DNA from: Phycisphaerales bacterium
GTDB lineage: Bacteria > Planctomycetota > Phycisphaerae > UBA1845 > Fen-1342
Length of the DNA stretch: 22,668 nucleotides
Assembly (NCBI GenBank): GCA_022839625.1
Contig: JALHJL010000056.1
Span: forward strand, 1 to 22,668
Direction of reading: 5' to 3'
Position 1 is the stretch's first letter. Each line of letters starts with the position of its first letter. Position numbers and translations under genes: made by a program. Below, piece by piece: positions 6,136 to 15,239 of this stretch. The notes under the pieces were generated by a model. It worked only from the letters and a program-made list of their open reading frames with translations. It was not told where the DNA came from and did no database searches.

Positions 6136-7383
6136 TCATAGTCGTTCTGGTTGGCCCGTCGCGGCCAGCACGCCGGCCCAGACGGGGCCGGTCGGGTCGA
6201 TCGACTTCCGGCGGCCGGCGAGCAGTTCGATGGGAACATGAATGAACTCGTCATGGAGAAAGCCGATCACCAGGCCGGTCTTGCCCGCCATCGCGGCGTG
6301 AACTGCGTTGCGGGCGAACAGGTCGCAGAGGATCGAGTCCTCACTATTGGCTGGGCCGCTACGTACAAAATAGCTGGGGTCGAAGTAGCGCATCACCATC
6401 GGGGTCTTTTCCGACGTGAAATATGCCTCAATCCTGTCGCGCAGGAACGTGCCGATGTCGCCGAGCCTGACATTGCCGGATGTATCGCGCCCGCCGCCAG
6501 CGTCGCTCAGCCACTCCTGTCCCACGCCTTCGGCCACCACGATCACTGCGTGCGCTCGCTCGGCGGTGCGTCGCTTCAGGGCGAGAAGAAAGTTCTCCAG
6601 TTGGAACGGCACTTCGGGTATGAGGCAGAAGTTCACGTCCTGGCTCGCGACGGTCGCACCCGCGGCGATGAACCCGGCGTGACGCCCCATCACCTTCACC
6701 AGCGCGATGCCATTCTTCACGCTGCGGACCTCTGCGTGCGCGCGTTCGAGCACAAGCGCCGCCTCATGGACAGCCGTCAGGTAGCCGAACGTGCGCGACA
6801 CGAATGCCACGTCGTTATCAATGGTCTTCGGGATACCGACTACGGCCAGCGCCTGACCGCGCTGCTGGGCAATCTGGAACAGCTCATTGCCGCCGCGCTG
6901 CGTGCCGTCGCCCCCAACCGTGAACAGGATGTTCACCCCCAGCCGCGAGAGGTACTCCACGGCGGCCGATGTGTCCACTTTCCCGCGTGAAGTGCCGAGC
7001 ACTGTCCCGCCGTGGCGGTGGATGTCCTTCACGAACTCAGGCGTTAACTGAAGCGGCTCTTCGCCACACGCCGGGTCGAGGCCCCGGTAACCGCCCCGAA
7101 ATCCGAGCACGTCTTTCACGCCATAGGCATGGCGCAGCTCGTTGAACAGCGAGCGGATGATATTGTTCAAGCCAGGACAAAGGCCGCCGCAGGTCACGAT
7201 CCCGACCCGGGTCTGCTCGGGATCGAAGAACAGCCGGGCGCGCGGTCCGGCCAACTCGAACCACAGCTCCTCGCGCGGGCCCGGCAGACCACGCGTGATT
7301 TGGTCCGGCACGAACGAGTCGTCGCTCACGAAACGGCTGAGCGGAGAGGGATAACGGGGTTCGCCAAGAGTGGTGATTCTCAC
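6136..7383 (-). CDS. 6-phosphofructokinase, long ATP-type (G/K active site)
   Basis: A 415-residue phosphofructokinase that phosphorylates fructose 6-phosphate to the 1,6-bisphosphate in the cytoplasm. Motifs seen: GIVTCGGLCPGLNN (about 61-74), VGGDGT (156-161), GIPKTIDND (183-191), VMGRHAGF (231-238). Glycine in GGDGT (E. coli position 104) predicts ATP as donor, whereas PPi enzymes carry Asp there. Lysine in PKTIDND (E. coli Gly124) is typical of PPi enzymes and of the long ATP enzymes of plants and trypanosomes. The N-terminal extension of about 55 residues fits that group. I start at GTG 7383 with AGAGGAAG upstream; the ATG at 7434 would overlap the transporter. Last gene of the operon, 16 bases after the transporter. 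Confidence 0.9.
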   Translation of the reverse strand: MRITTLGEPRYPSPLSRFVSDDSFVPDQITRGLPGPREELWFELAGPRARLFFDPEQTRVGIVTCGGLCPGLNNIIRSLFNELRHAYGVKDVLGFRGGYRGLDPACGEEPLQLTPEFVKDIHRHGGTVLGTSRGKVDTSAAVEYLSRLGVNILFTVGGDGTQRGGNELFQIAQQRGQALAVVGIPKTIDNDVAFVSRTFGYLTAVHEAALVLERAHAEVRSVKNGIALVKVMGRHAGFIAAGATVASQDVNFCLIPEVPFQLENFLLALKRRTAERAHAVIVVAEGVGQEWLSDAGGGRDTSGNVRLGDIGTFLRDRIEAYFTSEKTPMVMRYFDPSYFVRSGPANSEDSILCDLFARNAVHAAMAGKTGLVIGFLHDEFIHVPIELLAGRRKSIDPTGPVWAGVLAATGQPERL

Positions 7384-7399
7384 GAGGATCTTCCTCTTT

Positions 7400-9073
7400 T
7401 CATTGGAACAGCACCAACGCCAGGACCTGTGCACACAGGATGCGCAGCAGCGTCGTCATTGGGTACACCGTCGCGTATGCCAACGTCGGGGCATCCGACC
7501 TCGTGATACTCGTGGCAAACGCGAGCGCGGGCGGATCGGTGAGGCTGCCGGCCAGCAATCCGCTCAGGACGGTGTAGTTGGTTCTTAGTACGCCGCGCGC
7601 GAACACGCCCATGAGCATCAGTGGCAGAACCGTGACGCATAGACCGGCGCCCAACCAGAGCAGACCGTCGGAACTGAACACGCTCGCGAAGAACTTCGGC
7701 CCGGCGGCCAATCCGACCGCCGCGAAAAACAGCGCAATGCCAAACTCGCGAAATGCCAGGTTGGCACTCACTGGCATGTGGCAAGGGAGCTTGCCGATAC
7801 GGCCAAAACGCCCAAGCACCAGCGCCACCATCAGTGGCCCGCCGGCCAGGCCGAGCCGCACCGGTTGCGGCAGACCGGGGAACGCAATCGGCATCGTCCC
7901 AACCACAACCCCAAGGAGAATTCCGATGAACAGCGGGATGAAATGGGTTTCATTGAGTTCCTTGACGGAGTTGCCCAACAGCTTCGCCGTCTTTTCGAGA
8001 CTGGCTCCGTCGCCTATCACCTGCACCATGTCGCCGAACTGCAGGCGCAGATCGTCCGTGGCGGCCAATTCGATGTCCGCGCGCGTCACGCGGCTCACGA
8101 CGGCGCCGTGGCGCGTGTCGAGCGCCAATTCGCCAAGGGTCTTACCAATCACATCTTTATGTGTCACAACCACTCGCCGGTACGTCACGCCGCCGGGCGC
8201 GCGGCGCAGATCCTCGTCGCTGCGCCGGCCCACCACGCATCGGAACCGCTCGAGCGCGGCACGCGTGCCGACCGCGACGAGCGCGTCGCCACACTGCAAC
8301 GCCGTGCTGCCGAGCGCGACGTGCACTTCGGTCTCGCCGGCGCGGCGATGGCGCGAGACCGTGACGCCGGTTTCCAGGCGCGCGGGAATGTCGTCGATGG
8401 CGACGCCGGCCAGGTTCGGGTTCTCGACGATGAGCGTGCAGTTTTCCAGCGGCTCAACTCGACTCCGCTGTTCATCGGCCAACGCCGCCTCGCGCTGCGG
8501 ATCGATCCGAAACACGGCCTTGAGTACGAGCAGCGTGCCGATGACGCCGGCGATCGCGCCGGGATACGAGACCGCGTACGCGAGTGCCGGCAGCGCCAGC
8601 CGGCCCTCCGTCATGGCCGGGACCGTCGCCAACGTCTGCTGTACCGCACCGAGCGAAGGCGTGTTGGTGGTTGCGCCGGACAGTACCCCGAGCACGGCGG
8701 CGGAATCCATCTGGAGGAACTGGCCCAGTGCGACCGCCAACACCGTACCCGACAACACCACCGCGGCGGCGATGAGGTTGAGCCGCACGCCCTGTCGTCG
8801 CAGTGATGCAAAGAAGCCCGGCCCGAGTTGCAGTCCGATGGTAAAGACGAAAAGAACCAGTCCGAACTCCTTTACGAACTCCAGCGTATGCGGGTCGACC
8901 GGCCGAATGAAGTGGCCGGCGATGATGCCGGCAAACAGCACGCCGGCCGTACCCAGGCCGACGCCGCGCACTTTGAGGCTGCCGAGCGCCATCCCGGCCA
9001 CGCACACGAGCGAGAGCATTGCGATGGCGTGGGCGACCGGACTGCTGCTGATCAGTGGGGAGAGCCAATTCAT
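7400..9073 (-). CDS. AspT/YidE-type (AAE family) transporter with two RCK_C domains
   Basis: A 557-residue inner-membrane protein with the internally duplicated AAE fold. About five or six hydrophobic segments span residues 12-190. Two cytoplasmic TrkA-C/RCK_C-like domains lie at about 205-285 and 290-370, and a second membrane half at 378-557. The family signature appears in both halves: SGATTNTPSLGA (132-143) and AGSLTDPPALAFA (508-520). AspT exchanges aspartate for alanine, and relatives move other small carboxylates or are uncharacterised (YidE, YbjL), so the substrate is unknown. ATG at 9073 overlaps the pckA stop (ATGA at 9070-9073). That coupling to PEP carboxykinase suggests a C4-dicarboxylate or amino acid feeding oxaloacetate, which is inference. 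The frame is open much further upstream, but that region is pckA in another frame. Confidence 0.88.
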   Translation of the reverse strand: MNWLSPLISSSPVAHAIAMLSLVCVAGMALGSLKVRGVGLGTAGVLFAGIIAGHFIRPVDPHTLEFVKEFGLVLFVFTIGLQLGPGFFASLRRQGVRLNLIAAAVVLSGTVLAVALGQFLQMDSAAVLGVLSGATTNTPSLGAVQQTLATVPAMTEGRLALPALAYAVSYPGAIAGVIGTLLVLKAVFRIDPQREAALADEQRSRVEPLENCTLIVENPNLAGVAIDDIPARLETGVTVSRHRRAGETEVHVALGSTALQCGDALVAVGTRAALERFRCVVGRRSDEDLRRAPGGVTYRRVVVTHKDVIGKTLGELALDTRHGAVVSRVTRADIELAATDDLRLQFGDMVQVIGDGASLEKTAKLLGNSVKELNETHFIPLFIGILLGVVVGTMPIAFPGLPQPVRLGLAGGPLMVALVLGRFGRIGKLPCHMPVSANLAFREFGIALFFAAVGLAAGPKFFASVFSSDGLLWLGAGLCVTVLPLMLMGVFARGVLRTNYTVLSGLLAGSLTDPPALAFATSITRSDAPTLAYATVYPMTTLLRILCAQVLALVLFQ

Positions 9074-10650
9074 GCGGGCCCCGCGGCTTTCACCTCGGCG
9101 CTGGCGCCAGGTTCGTAGGCCGTGAAGTTCTCCTTGAACAGGGCGGCCAGCTTCCGGGCCGTGGCGTCGTACAAGGACTTGTCGGCCCACGCATTGCGCG
9201 GGATCAGGATTTCCGAGGGGACGTTCGGGCAGTCGGTGACGACCTCGAATCCGAAGGTGGGGTCGCGTTGCGTCTTCGCCGTTGCCAACGTGCCGCTGTG
9301 GATGGCGTCGATGATGGCGCGGGTGTGTTTGAGGCTGATGCGCTTGCCAACGCCGTGCGCGCCCCCGCTCCAGCCGGTGTTGACGAGCCAGACGCGCGTG
9401 TTGTGTTTCTTCATCTTCGCCGCGAGCATCTCGGCGTATCTGCTTGGCTGCCAGACGAGGAATGGTCCGCCGAAACAGGGCGAGAACGTCGCCTGCGGTT
9501 CGGTGATGCCCACTTCCGTGCCGGCGACCTTCGCGGTGTACCCGGCGATGAAGTGGTACATCGCATGAGCGGGCGACAACGAGCTGACCGGCGGCAACAC
9601 GCCGAATGCGTCGCACGTGAGGAAGATCACGTCGGTAGGGTGTCCGGCCAGGCAGGGGATCTTCGCATTGCTGATGAACTCGATCGGGTACGCGCCACGC
9701 GTGTTCTCCGTGATGCTGATGTCCGCGAAGTCCACGGTACGGTCGTCCTCGAGGACGACATTTTCCAGCACCGCGCCGAAACGCAGCGCCTGGAAGATGT
9801 CCGGTTCGTTCTCGGGTGTGAGGTTGACGGCTTTGGCGTAACAGCCGCCTTCGATGTTGAAGATGCCGTCGTCGCTCCAGCAATGCTCGTCATCGCCGAT
9901 GAGATGGCGTTTCGGGTCGGCGGAGAGCGTGGTTTTGCCGGTGCCGCTCAAGCCGAACAGCAATGACGAACGGCCGGTCTGTTTGTGCGCGGTGGCCGAG
10001 CAGTGCATCGAGAGGATGCCACGTGTGGGCGCAAAGTAGTTGGCGGCGGTGAACACGCCTTTCTTCATCTCGCCGGCATATTCCGTGCCGAGGATGACGA
10101 GTTCGCGGTCTTCAAAGCTGAGATCGATGCTCGTGGTCGAACCGACGCCCGATATCAGGCGGTTGGCCGGGAACGCGCCGGCATTGTAGATGGTGAAGTC
10201 CGGTCGGCCGAAGCTGGCGAGTTCGTCCTTCGTCGGCCGGATCAGCATCGTGTGCATGAACAGCGCGTGGTAGGGACGCTCGCAGATGACGCGCACCTTG
10301 ACGCGATACCGCGCGTCCCAGCCGGCAAAGCCATCGAAGCAGTAAAGTCGCTCGCGGGTGTTGAGGTAGTCGATCGCCCGCTGGCGGTTGAGGGCGAAGG
10401 TGTGCGCGTCGAGCGGGATGTTCACCTGGCCCCACCAGATGTCCTTCTCGGAGGCCGGGTTCCTGACGACGCGTTTGTCCTTGGGCGAGCGCCCGGTCTT
10501 TGCGCCGGAGTAGGCGACCAGCGCGCCGTTCTCGGCGATGCTGGCGCCCTTGTCATACCGGATCGCGTGCTCGTACAGCGAACTCGGCGGGAGATTGCGA
10601 TGGATTTGGTTGACGGTAATTTCGTGGTCTGTCAAAGCGAATGTAGTCAT
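9070..10650 (-). CDS. pckA: Phosphoenolpyruvate carboxykinase (ATP)
   Basis: A 526-residue enzyme, standard length, converting oxaloacetate plus ATP to PEP, CO2 and ADP: the first committed step of gluconeogenesis. Motifs seen: SGAKTGRSPKDK (48-59, substrate-binding Arg), LGTEYAGEMKKG (187-198, metal and substrate Lys), the P-loop GLSGTGKTTLS (233-243), IGDDEHCWSDDG (251-262) with metal-binding Asp, and TRGAYPIEFI. These define the ATP-dependent type rather than the GTP type. The start at 10650 (MTTFALTDHE) has AAGGA about 12 bases upstream; the longer frame to 10764 lies inside glgP and is rejected. It sits 22 bases after glgP and overlaps the transporter gene by four bases. All active-site residues appear intact. 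Confidence 0.96.
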   Translation of the reverse strand: MTTFALTDHEITVNQIHRNLPPSSLYEHAIRYDKGASIAENGALVAYSGAKTGRSPKDKRVVRNPASEKDIWWGQVNIPLDAHTFALNRQRAIDYLNTRERLYCFDGFAGWDARYRVKVRVICERPYHALFMHTMLIRPTKDELASFGRPDFTIYNAGAFPANRLISGVGSTTSIDLSFEDRELVILGTEYAGEMKKGVFTAANYFAPTRGILSMHCSATAHKQTGRSSLLFGLSGTGKTTLSADPKRHLIGDDEHCWSDDGIFNIEGGCYAKAVNLTPENEPDIFQALRFGAVLENVVLEDDRTVDFADISITENTRGAYPIEFISNAKIPCLAGHPTDVIFLTCDAFGVLPPVSSLSPAHAMYHFIAGYTAKVAGTEVGITEPQATFSPCFGGPFLVWQPSRYAEMLAAKMKKHNTRVWLVNTGWSGGAHGVGKRISLKHTRAIIDAIHSGTLATAKTQRDPTFGFEVVTDCPNVPSEILIPRNAWADKSLYDATARKLAALFKENFTAYEPGASAEVKAAGPA

Positions 10651-10672
10651 GGTGGCCTGGTTTCCTTTGTGC

Positions 10673-13198
10673 TCAATCGATGTAGTGTGGTTTGAGGCTC
10701 CAGATCTCGTTGGCGTACTCGGCAATGGTGCGGTCGCTGGAAAACCTTGCTGAAGCCGCCACATTCAGAATGGCCGTGCGCGTCCAGGCGTCCGGAGTGG
10801 CGTACAGTTCGCCCAGACGTTGGCTCGCTGCCAGGTAAGAGGTCAGGTCCGCCAGGTGCATGTAGTAATCTCCCCGCGCCAGGAGCGTCTCGCGAAGAAT
10901 GTCGAAAACCCCCGGTTCCCGGTCGTCAAAGCGCCCGGAGAAAATCAGGTCGAGCGCAGCGCGGATTTCCGGCTCGTTCTGGTAGTGCCAGTGTGGGCTG
11001 TACCACCCGCGGCTGTCGGCCACCTGCTGGGCGGTCAGGCCGAAGAGGAAGAAGTTCTCTTCGCCGGCCTCCTCGGCCATCTCGATGGTGGCACCGTCGC
11101 GGGTGCCGAGCGTCAGCGCGCCGTTCATCATGAATTTCATGTTGCTCGTGCCGCTGGCCTCGTAACCGGCGGTGGAAATCTGATTCGATATGTCGCTGGC
11201 GGGAATCAGGCGCTCGGCCAGCGTCACACGGTAGTCGGGCAGGAACAGGACCTTGATCCGCCCCCGCACCGCCGGGTCCCCGTCGATGGTCGCGGCCAGG
11301 TGGTTGATGAACTTGATGGTGATTTTGGCCAGGTGATAGGCCGGCGCGGCCTTACCGGCGAAGAAGAACGTCCGCGGCGGCACGTCGCGCTGCGGGTCGG
11401 CGCGCAGGCGGCTGTAGAGCACCACGATCCGCAGGGCGTTGAGCAGTTGCCGCTTGTACTCGTGGATGCGCTTGACCTGGCAGTCGAAGATCGTGTCAGG
11501 GTCCACCGTCAGCCCCGTAGTGGCCTTGAGCCAGTCGGCAAACCACGTCTTGGCCTGGCGCTTGGCGCTACGGAAGGCATCGCGGAAGCCCTTATCGTTG
11601 GCGAGTGGCTTTAGCTTGGCGAGCTGTCCGAGGTCGGTGATCCAGCCGTCGCCGATCGCCCCGGTGATTACGGCGGCCAGCGCCGGGTTGCACAGCCGCA
11701 GCCAGCGCCGCGGCGTCACGCCGTTGGTCTTGTTGTTAAATCGCTCGGGGAACATCTCGGCGAAATCGCGCAGAGTCGTCGTCCGCAGCAGCTCCGTGTG
11801 AATCGCCGCCACGCCATTGGTGCTGTGCGAGCCGACGATAGCCAGGTGGGCCATGCGGATCTTGCGCTCAGCCCCTTCCTCGACGAGGCTCGTGCGCGCG
11901 ATGCGCTGCTCGTCGCCGGGGTAACGCGACCGCACATGTTCCAGAAATCGCCGGTTGATTTCGTAGATGATCTCCAGGTTGCGCGGGATGATCAGCTCGA
12001 ACCAGTGGAGAGGCCACTTTTCCAGGGCTTCGGGCAGGAGCGTGTGGTTGGTGTACGCCAGGGTCCTTTGCGTCAGGTTCCACGCCTGGTCCCAGCCGAG
12101 CCTCGCCTCATCGAGCAGGATCCGCATCAATTCAGGGACGGCCAGCGCCGGATGCGTGTCGTTGAGCTGGACGGCGACCTTTTCGGGGAGCGCGGCCCAG
12201 TCCGGGTTGCCGCGCCGGAAGCGCCGCACGAGATCCGCCAGAGAGCAGGCGACCAAAAAGTACTCTTGCACGAAGCGCAGTTGCTTGCCCATTGCGGTGG
12301 AGTCGTCGGGATAGAGCACGCGTGTGAACGTCTCGGCACCGAGCCTCTCGGCCAGCGCACCGACGAAGTCGCCGCTGCTGAATCGCTGGAAGTCGAAGTA
12401 ATCCGGTGCCGCGGCGGCCCAGAGACGCAGGGTGTTGATGGTCTTGCCCCCGTACCCGACGACCGGACGGTCAAACGGGATGCCGATCAGGCTGGACGGT
12501 CGGCCGGCTACGGCGTGCAGTGCGCCGCCGCGCAGTTCCACCGAGGAGGCAATCGGGATCTCAACGGCTTCCTGAAGGCGCGCGACCTCCCACGGGTCCG
12601 GCCGTCTGAGCCAATTGTCGGGCTGTTCGCGTTGCCAGCCATCCTGGATGGCTTGCTTGAAGATACCGTACTCATAGCGCAACCCGTAGCCCATCGCGGG
12701 GAACTGCATGGTGGCCAGCGAGTCGAGGAAGCACGCCGCCAGGCGCCCCAGCCCGCCGTTGCCCAGACCCGCGTCTGGTTCCTCTTCGAGCAATCCGGGC
12801 AAGTCCACGCCCTTCTGGCGCACGGCCTCCGACACCAGCGGGTCCAGCAGGAGGTTGGTCACGTTATTCGCCAGCGACCGGCCGATGAGAAACTCCATTG
12901 ACAAGTAGTAGACGCGCTTGGGGTTTTCGCGGTCGTAGGTTCGTTCGGTCTGTACCCATCTTTGTGAGAGTACGTCCCGGACCGAGCGTGCGACCGCTTC
13001 AAACCGCTCCCGTGGACCGACAGCGGACGGGTCCACGACGTTGTCAAAGACTAGGTGCCGCTCGTACAGCGCGTGCTCGGCCCCCGTAAGCTGCACGGGG
13101 CCGCATCCATACTGCCCAAGAAGCCTGGCAACGTCCTCCTGTCTGGCGGGCGAGTGTCCTTGGGTCGCGCTCCGTGTTGTGGTGGTCTGCTTGCTCAT
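10673..13198 (-). CDS. glgP: Glycogen/alpha-glucan phosphorylase
   Basis: An 841-residue GT35 phosphorylase that releases glucose 1-phosphate from glycogen or maltodextrin with inorganic phosphate. Seen: YYLSMEFLIGRSL (97-109), GLGNGGLGRLAACFLDSLAT (144-163), VQLNDTHPA (343-351), HLAIVGSHSTNGVAAIH (451-467), KRIHEYKRQLLN (576-587) and the PLP site EASGTSNMKFMMNGALTLGT (680-699) with Lys688. Length and motifs match the maltodextrin/glycogen phosphorylase subfamily. The N-terminal 20 residues (Ser/Thr-rich) are not conserved. The start at 13198 has AGGA seven bases upstream. The gene follows the amylase by 25 bases; together they would convert stored glycogen to phosphorylated hexose and shorter dextrins. 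Confidence 0.96.
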   Translation of the reverse strand: MSKQTTTTRSATQGHSPARQEDVARLLGQYGCGPVQLTGAEHALYERHLVFDNVVDPSAVGPRERFEAVARSVRDVLSQRWVQTERTYDRENPKRVYYLSMEFLIGRSLANNVTNLLLDPLVSEAVRQKGVDLPGLLEEEPDAGLGNGGLGRLAACFLDSLATMQFPAMGYGLRYEYGIFKQAIQDGWQREQPDNWLRRPDPWEVARLQEAVEIPIASSVELRGGALHAVAGRPSSLIGIPFDRPVVGYGGKTINTLRLWAAAAPDYFDFQRFSSGDFVGALAERLGAETFTRVLYPDDSTAMGKQLRFVQEYFLVACSLADLVRRFRRGNPDWAALPEKVAVQLNDTHPALAVPELMRILLDEARLGWDQAWNLTQRTLAYTNHTLLPEALEKWPLHWFELIIPRNLEIIYEINRRFLEHVRSRYPGDEQRIARTSLVEEGAERKIRMAHLAIVGSHSTNGVAAIHTELLRTTTLRDFAEMFPERFNNKTNGVTPRRWLRLCNPALAAVITGAIGDGWITDLGQLAKLKPLANDKGFRDAFRSAKRQAKTWFADWLKATTGLTVDPDTIFDCQVKRIHEYKRQLLNALRIVVLYSRLRADPQRDVPPRTFFFAGKAAPAYHLAKITIKFINHLAATIDGDPAVRGRIKVLFLPDYRVTLAERLIPASDISNQISTAGYEASGTSNMKFMMNGALTLGTRDGATIEMAEEAGEENFFLFGLTAQQVADSRGWYSPHWHYQNEPEIRAALDLIFSGRFDDREPGVFDILRETLLARGDYYMHLADLTSYLAASQRLGELYATPDAWTRTAILNVAASARFSSDRTIAEYANEIWSLKPHYID

Positions 13199-13223
13199 GT
13201 CTTCGTCCTGTCCATCTCACTTA

Positions 13224-15239
13224 TCAGGTCTGCTGCATCCCGCCGTGCCACGCGGTTTGCACCCAAGGTTTGAGATCCCGTGGCGGATTGGGGCCGAAGC
13301 GGTGCAGAGCGGGCGACGCCTGGTAGATGGCGAAGCCCGCGGGCGGGAGCGTAATCCTCACGGTTGGCGACCCGGCTCGACGTTCAACCGTCAAGCTTGC
13401 CGCGGGGGGTGCGGCCGGCTTGGGTGCATGCCAGAAGATCAGGTGGAATTGGTCGCCGTCCACTCGCAGCAGCGGCGCGACAGTGGACCACGCCGTGACG
13501 GTTTGGGCCTCGTCGGTGTTCAAGACCACGAGGGTCTCATGGTCGAGGAAGAGGCGCGACCAGCACACGAGCGACCGCATCCTCTCCGCGCCCAGCCGGC
13601 GCGGATGGCCGAAGTTCACACCGTCCCCGGAGATGCGGTGCAGCACCTGCGAGCCGCGCCGCAGGGCGGGCGATTGTCTGCGCAGCGCGGCGAGCGTGGC
13701 GAGGGCGCGGTACAGGTGGTTTTGTTCGTTGAAGAAGTGCCGGCCCTGCGTACACAGGCCGCCGAACCGGCCGCCGAACATGTTCTCACGGAGCACGACA
13801 TCACAGTTGCTGGTGCGCCCGCCGCTGTCGAAGCCCTGTTCGGACCCGTAGTAGATGCAGGGGATGCCGGCCGTGGTCAGTTGCGCGGCCATGACGTTGA
13901 ACGCCAAGTCGCGATAGCGGCTGTCGCCGCAGAAGCGCCGCTTGGCCGTCCACTTTCGCACCTGATCGTGGTCGTCCACCAGCGTGACAACCTGGTCGCG
14001 ATACCAGCGGTGCTGGCCGCCCTCGGGCTCGTCCAATCGCCAGTTGCGGAAAACGGAGAAGTAATCGAGAGGGTCGGCCTCGCCCGTCACCATCCGCTCC
14101 AGTTTCCCGGGGATGTCGTCGATCCCGAGGGCCGCATCCAGCCCGGTTCTTCCCACGACGTCCCACGCAAGCTCGCGCCCGCCGGGCACCTCGCCGACCA
14201 GCAGGAAACGCTCTTTGCCGATGCTCTGAGCGAATTCGCGAATCCAGTCACAGAACGACCGAAGGGCGTCGACGTCCATGTGCTTGGCGGCGTCGATGCG
14301 GAAGCCGTCGACGTCGGCGTAGGCGATCCAGAAGGAATAGGCCAGGCACAGCCAGGCCATCGCCGGGGACGGGCGGCGGTACTGCCCGGCCCAGCGCACC
14401 TGCACATCCAGCGTCTTGAGGCCCCCGGCCATGTCCCCTTCGGCGTACTCGGGGTAGTGGCCCCAATTGCTGATCCGGCCCTTCCTGAGGAACAGGTCAC
14501 CGCGCTGGAACTCGCGCGGCCAGATGGCGCCGTCCGGCCACGATGCGTCCAATCGAGCGGCATCGCCAGAAGACACCTCGTCCGATGGTGGGAAGGGCAG
14601 CGTCGGTTGTCCGTTGCGGTCGTTGAAGCCCGCCACGGCGTAGGGCCGGCCGTCCCAGCGCGGGTCGTTGTACCACCGCCCGCTCGCGTCGTGAGCCGGG
14701 TAGCGGTCGGCGTCGTAGGTGAAGACGTTGCCCGTGTGGTGGGCGATTACGTCGAGGATAACGTAGATGCCCTGTTCGTGGGCGGCGCGCACAAAGTCGC
14801 GGAAATCCTCGCGGGTGCCGAAGTGCGGGTCCACGTCGAGGAAGTTCTGCACGCCGTAGCCGTGGTAACTGGGCTCGAATGCGACCTGGCGAAAGGGAGG
14901 GCTGATCCACAAGGCGGTGACACCCAGACGGCGCAGGTAACCGAGCTTGCTCGTGAGACCCTTGATCGTACCGCCCTGCCAGCCGGCGCCGGCGCTGAAC
15001 CACCTGTCATAATCCACCTGTCCCTGGTCATCGGGGCGGTAGAGCGGCGTGTTGCCCTTCTCGACGGGTTGTCCCGACGCATCGGCATAGCCGCCTCTCT
15101 CGTTCCCGTCGGAGAAGCGGTCCAGCATCAGGAAATACAGCACCTGGTCCTCCCAGGCGGCCGGCGACGGGGTGAACGGCCCGCGGGTGAGCGCGGCGAA
15201 GTCAATCTCCAGCAGACTTTTTTCGACGCCCCGGCTCAT
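13224..15239 (-). CDS. GH13 alpha-amylase, cytoplasmic
   Basis: A 671-residue alpha-amylase-family glycoside hydrolase acting on alpha-1,4-glucans. The four GH13 regions are present: DVIAHH (163-168), GFRIDAAKH (312-320) with nucleophile Asp316, VGEV (348-351) with acid/base Glu350, and VDDHD (421-425) with Asp425. Region IV is DDHD instead of the common NHD. There is a long domain B (about 170-290) and a C-terminal beta domain from about 560. No signal peptide is seen, so it should act inside the cell on glycogen. I chose ATG 15239 (MSRGVEK) because it overlaps the EAL stop (ATGA at 15236-15239) and has AAGAGAG upstream; ATG 15260 is possible. Exact specificity (amylase, neopullulanase or transferase) cannot be told here. 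Confidence 0.9.
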   Translation of the reverse strand: MSRGVEKSLLEIDFAALTRGPFTPSPAAWEDQVLYFLMLDRFSDGNERGGYADASGQPVEKGNTPLYRPDDQGQVDYDRWFSAGAGWQGGTIKGLTSKLGYLRRLGVTALWISPPFRQVAFEPSYHGYGVQNFLDVDPHFGTREDFRDFVRAAHEQGIYVILDVIAHHTGNVFTYDADRYPAHDASGRWYNDPRWDGRPYAVAGFNDRNGQPTLPFPPSDEVSSGDAARLDASWPDGAIWPREFQRGDLFLRKGRISNWGHYPEYAEGDMAGGLKTLDVQVRWAGQYRRPSPAMAWLCLAYSFWIAYADVDGFRIDAAKHMDVDALRSFCDWIREFAQSIGKERFLLVGEVPGGRELAWDVVGRTGLDAALGIDDIPGKLERMVTGEADPLDYFSVFRNWRLDEPEGGQHRWYRDQVVTLVDDHDQVRKWTAKRRFCGDSRYRDLAFNVMAAQLTTAGIPCIYYGSEQGFDSGGRTSNCDVVLRENMFGGRFGGLCTQGRHFFNEQNHLYRALATLAALRRQSPALRRGSQVLHRISGDGVNFGHPRRLGAERMRSLVCWSRLFLDHETLVVLNTDEAQTVTAWSTVAPLLRVDGDQFHLIFWHAPKPAAPPAASLTVERRAGSPTVRITLPPAGFAIYQASPALHRFGPNPPRDLKPWVQTAWHGGMQQT

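Noticed and set aside
7578..9125. Plus-strand open frame of 515 codons opposite the transporter
   Set aside because: Ser/Thr/Arg/Pro-rich shadow with no family similarity; the minus strand encodes an intact membrane transporter here.
9074..9883. N-terminal extension of the transporter frame
   Set aside because: The frame stays open, but the residues are Arg/His-rich shadow of pckA. The ATG at 9073 in an ATGA overlap gives the normal family N-terminus.
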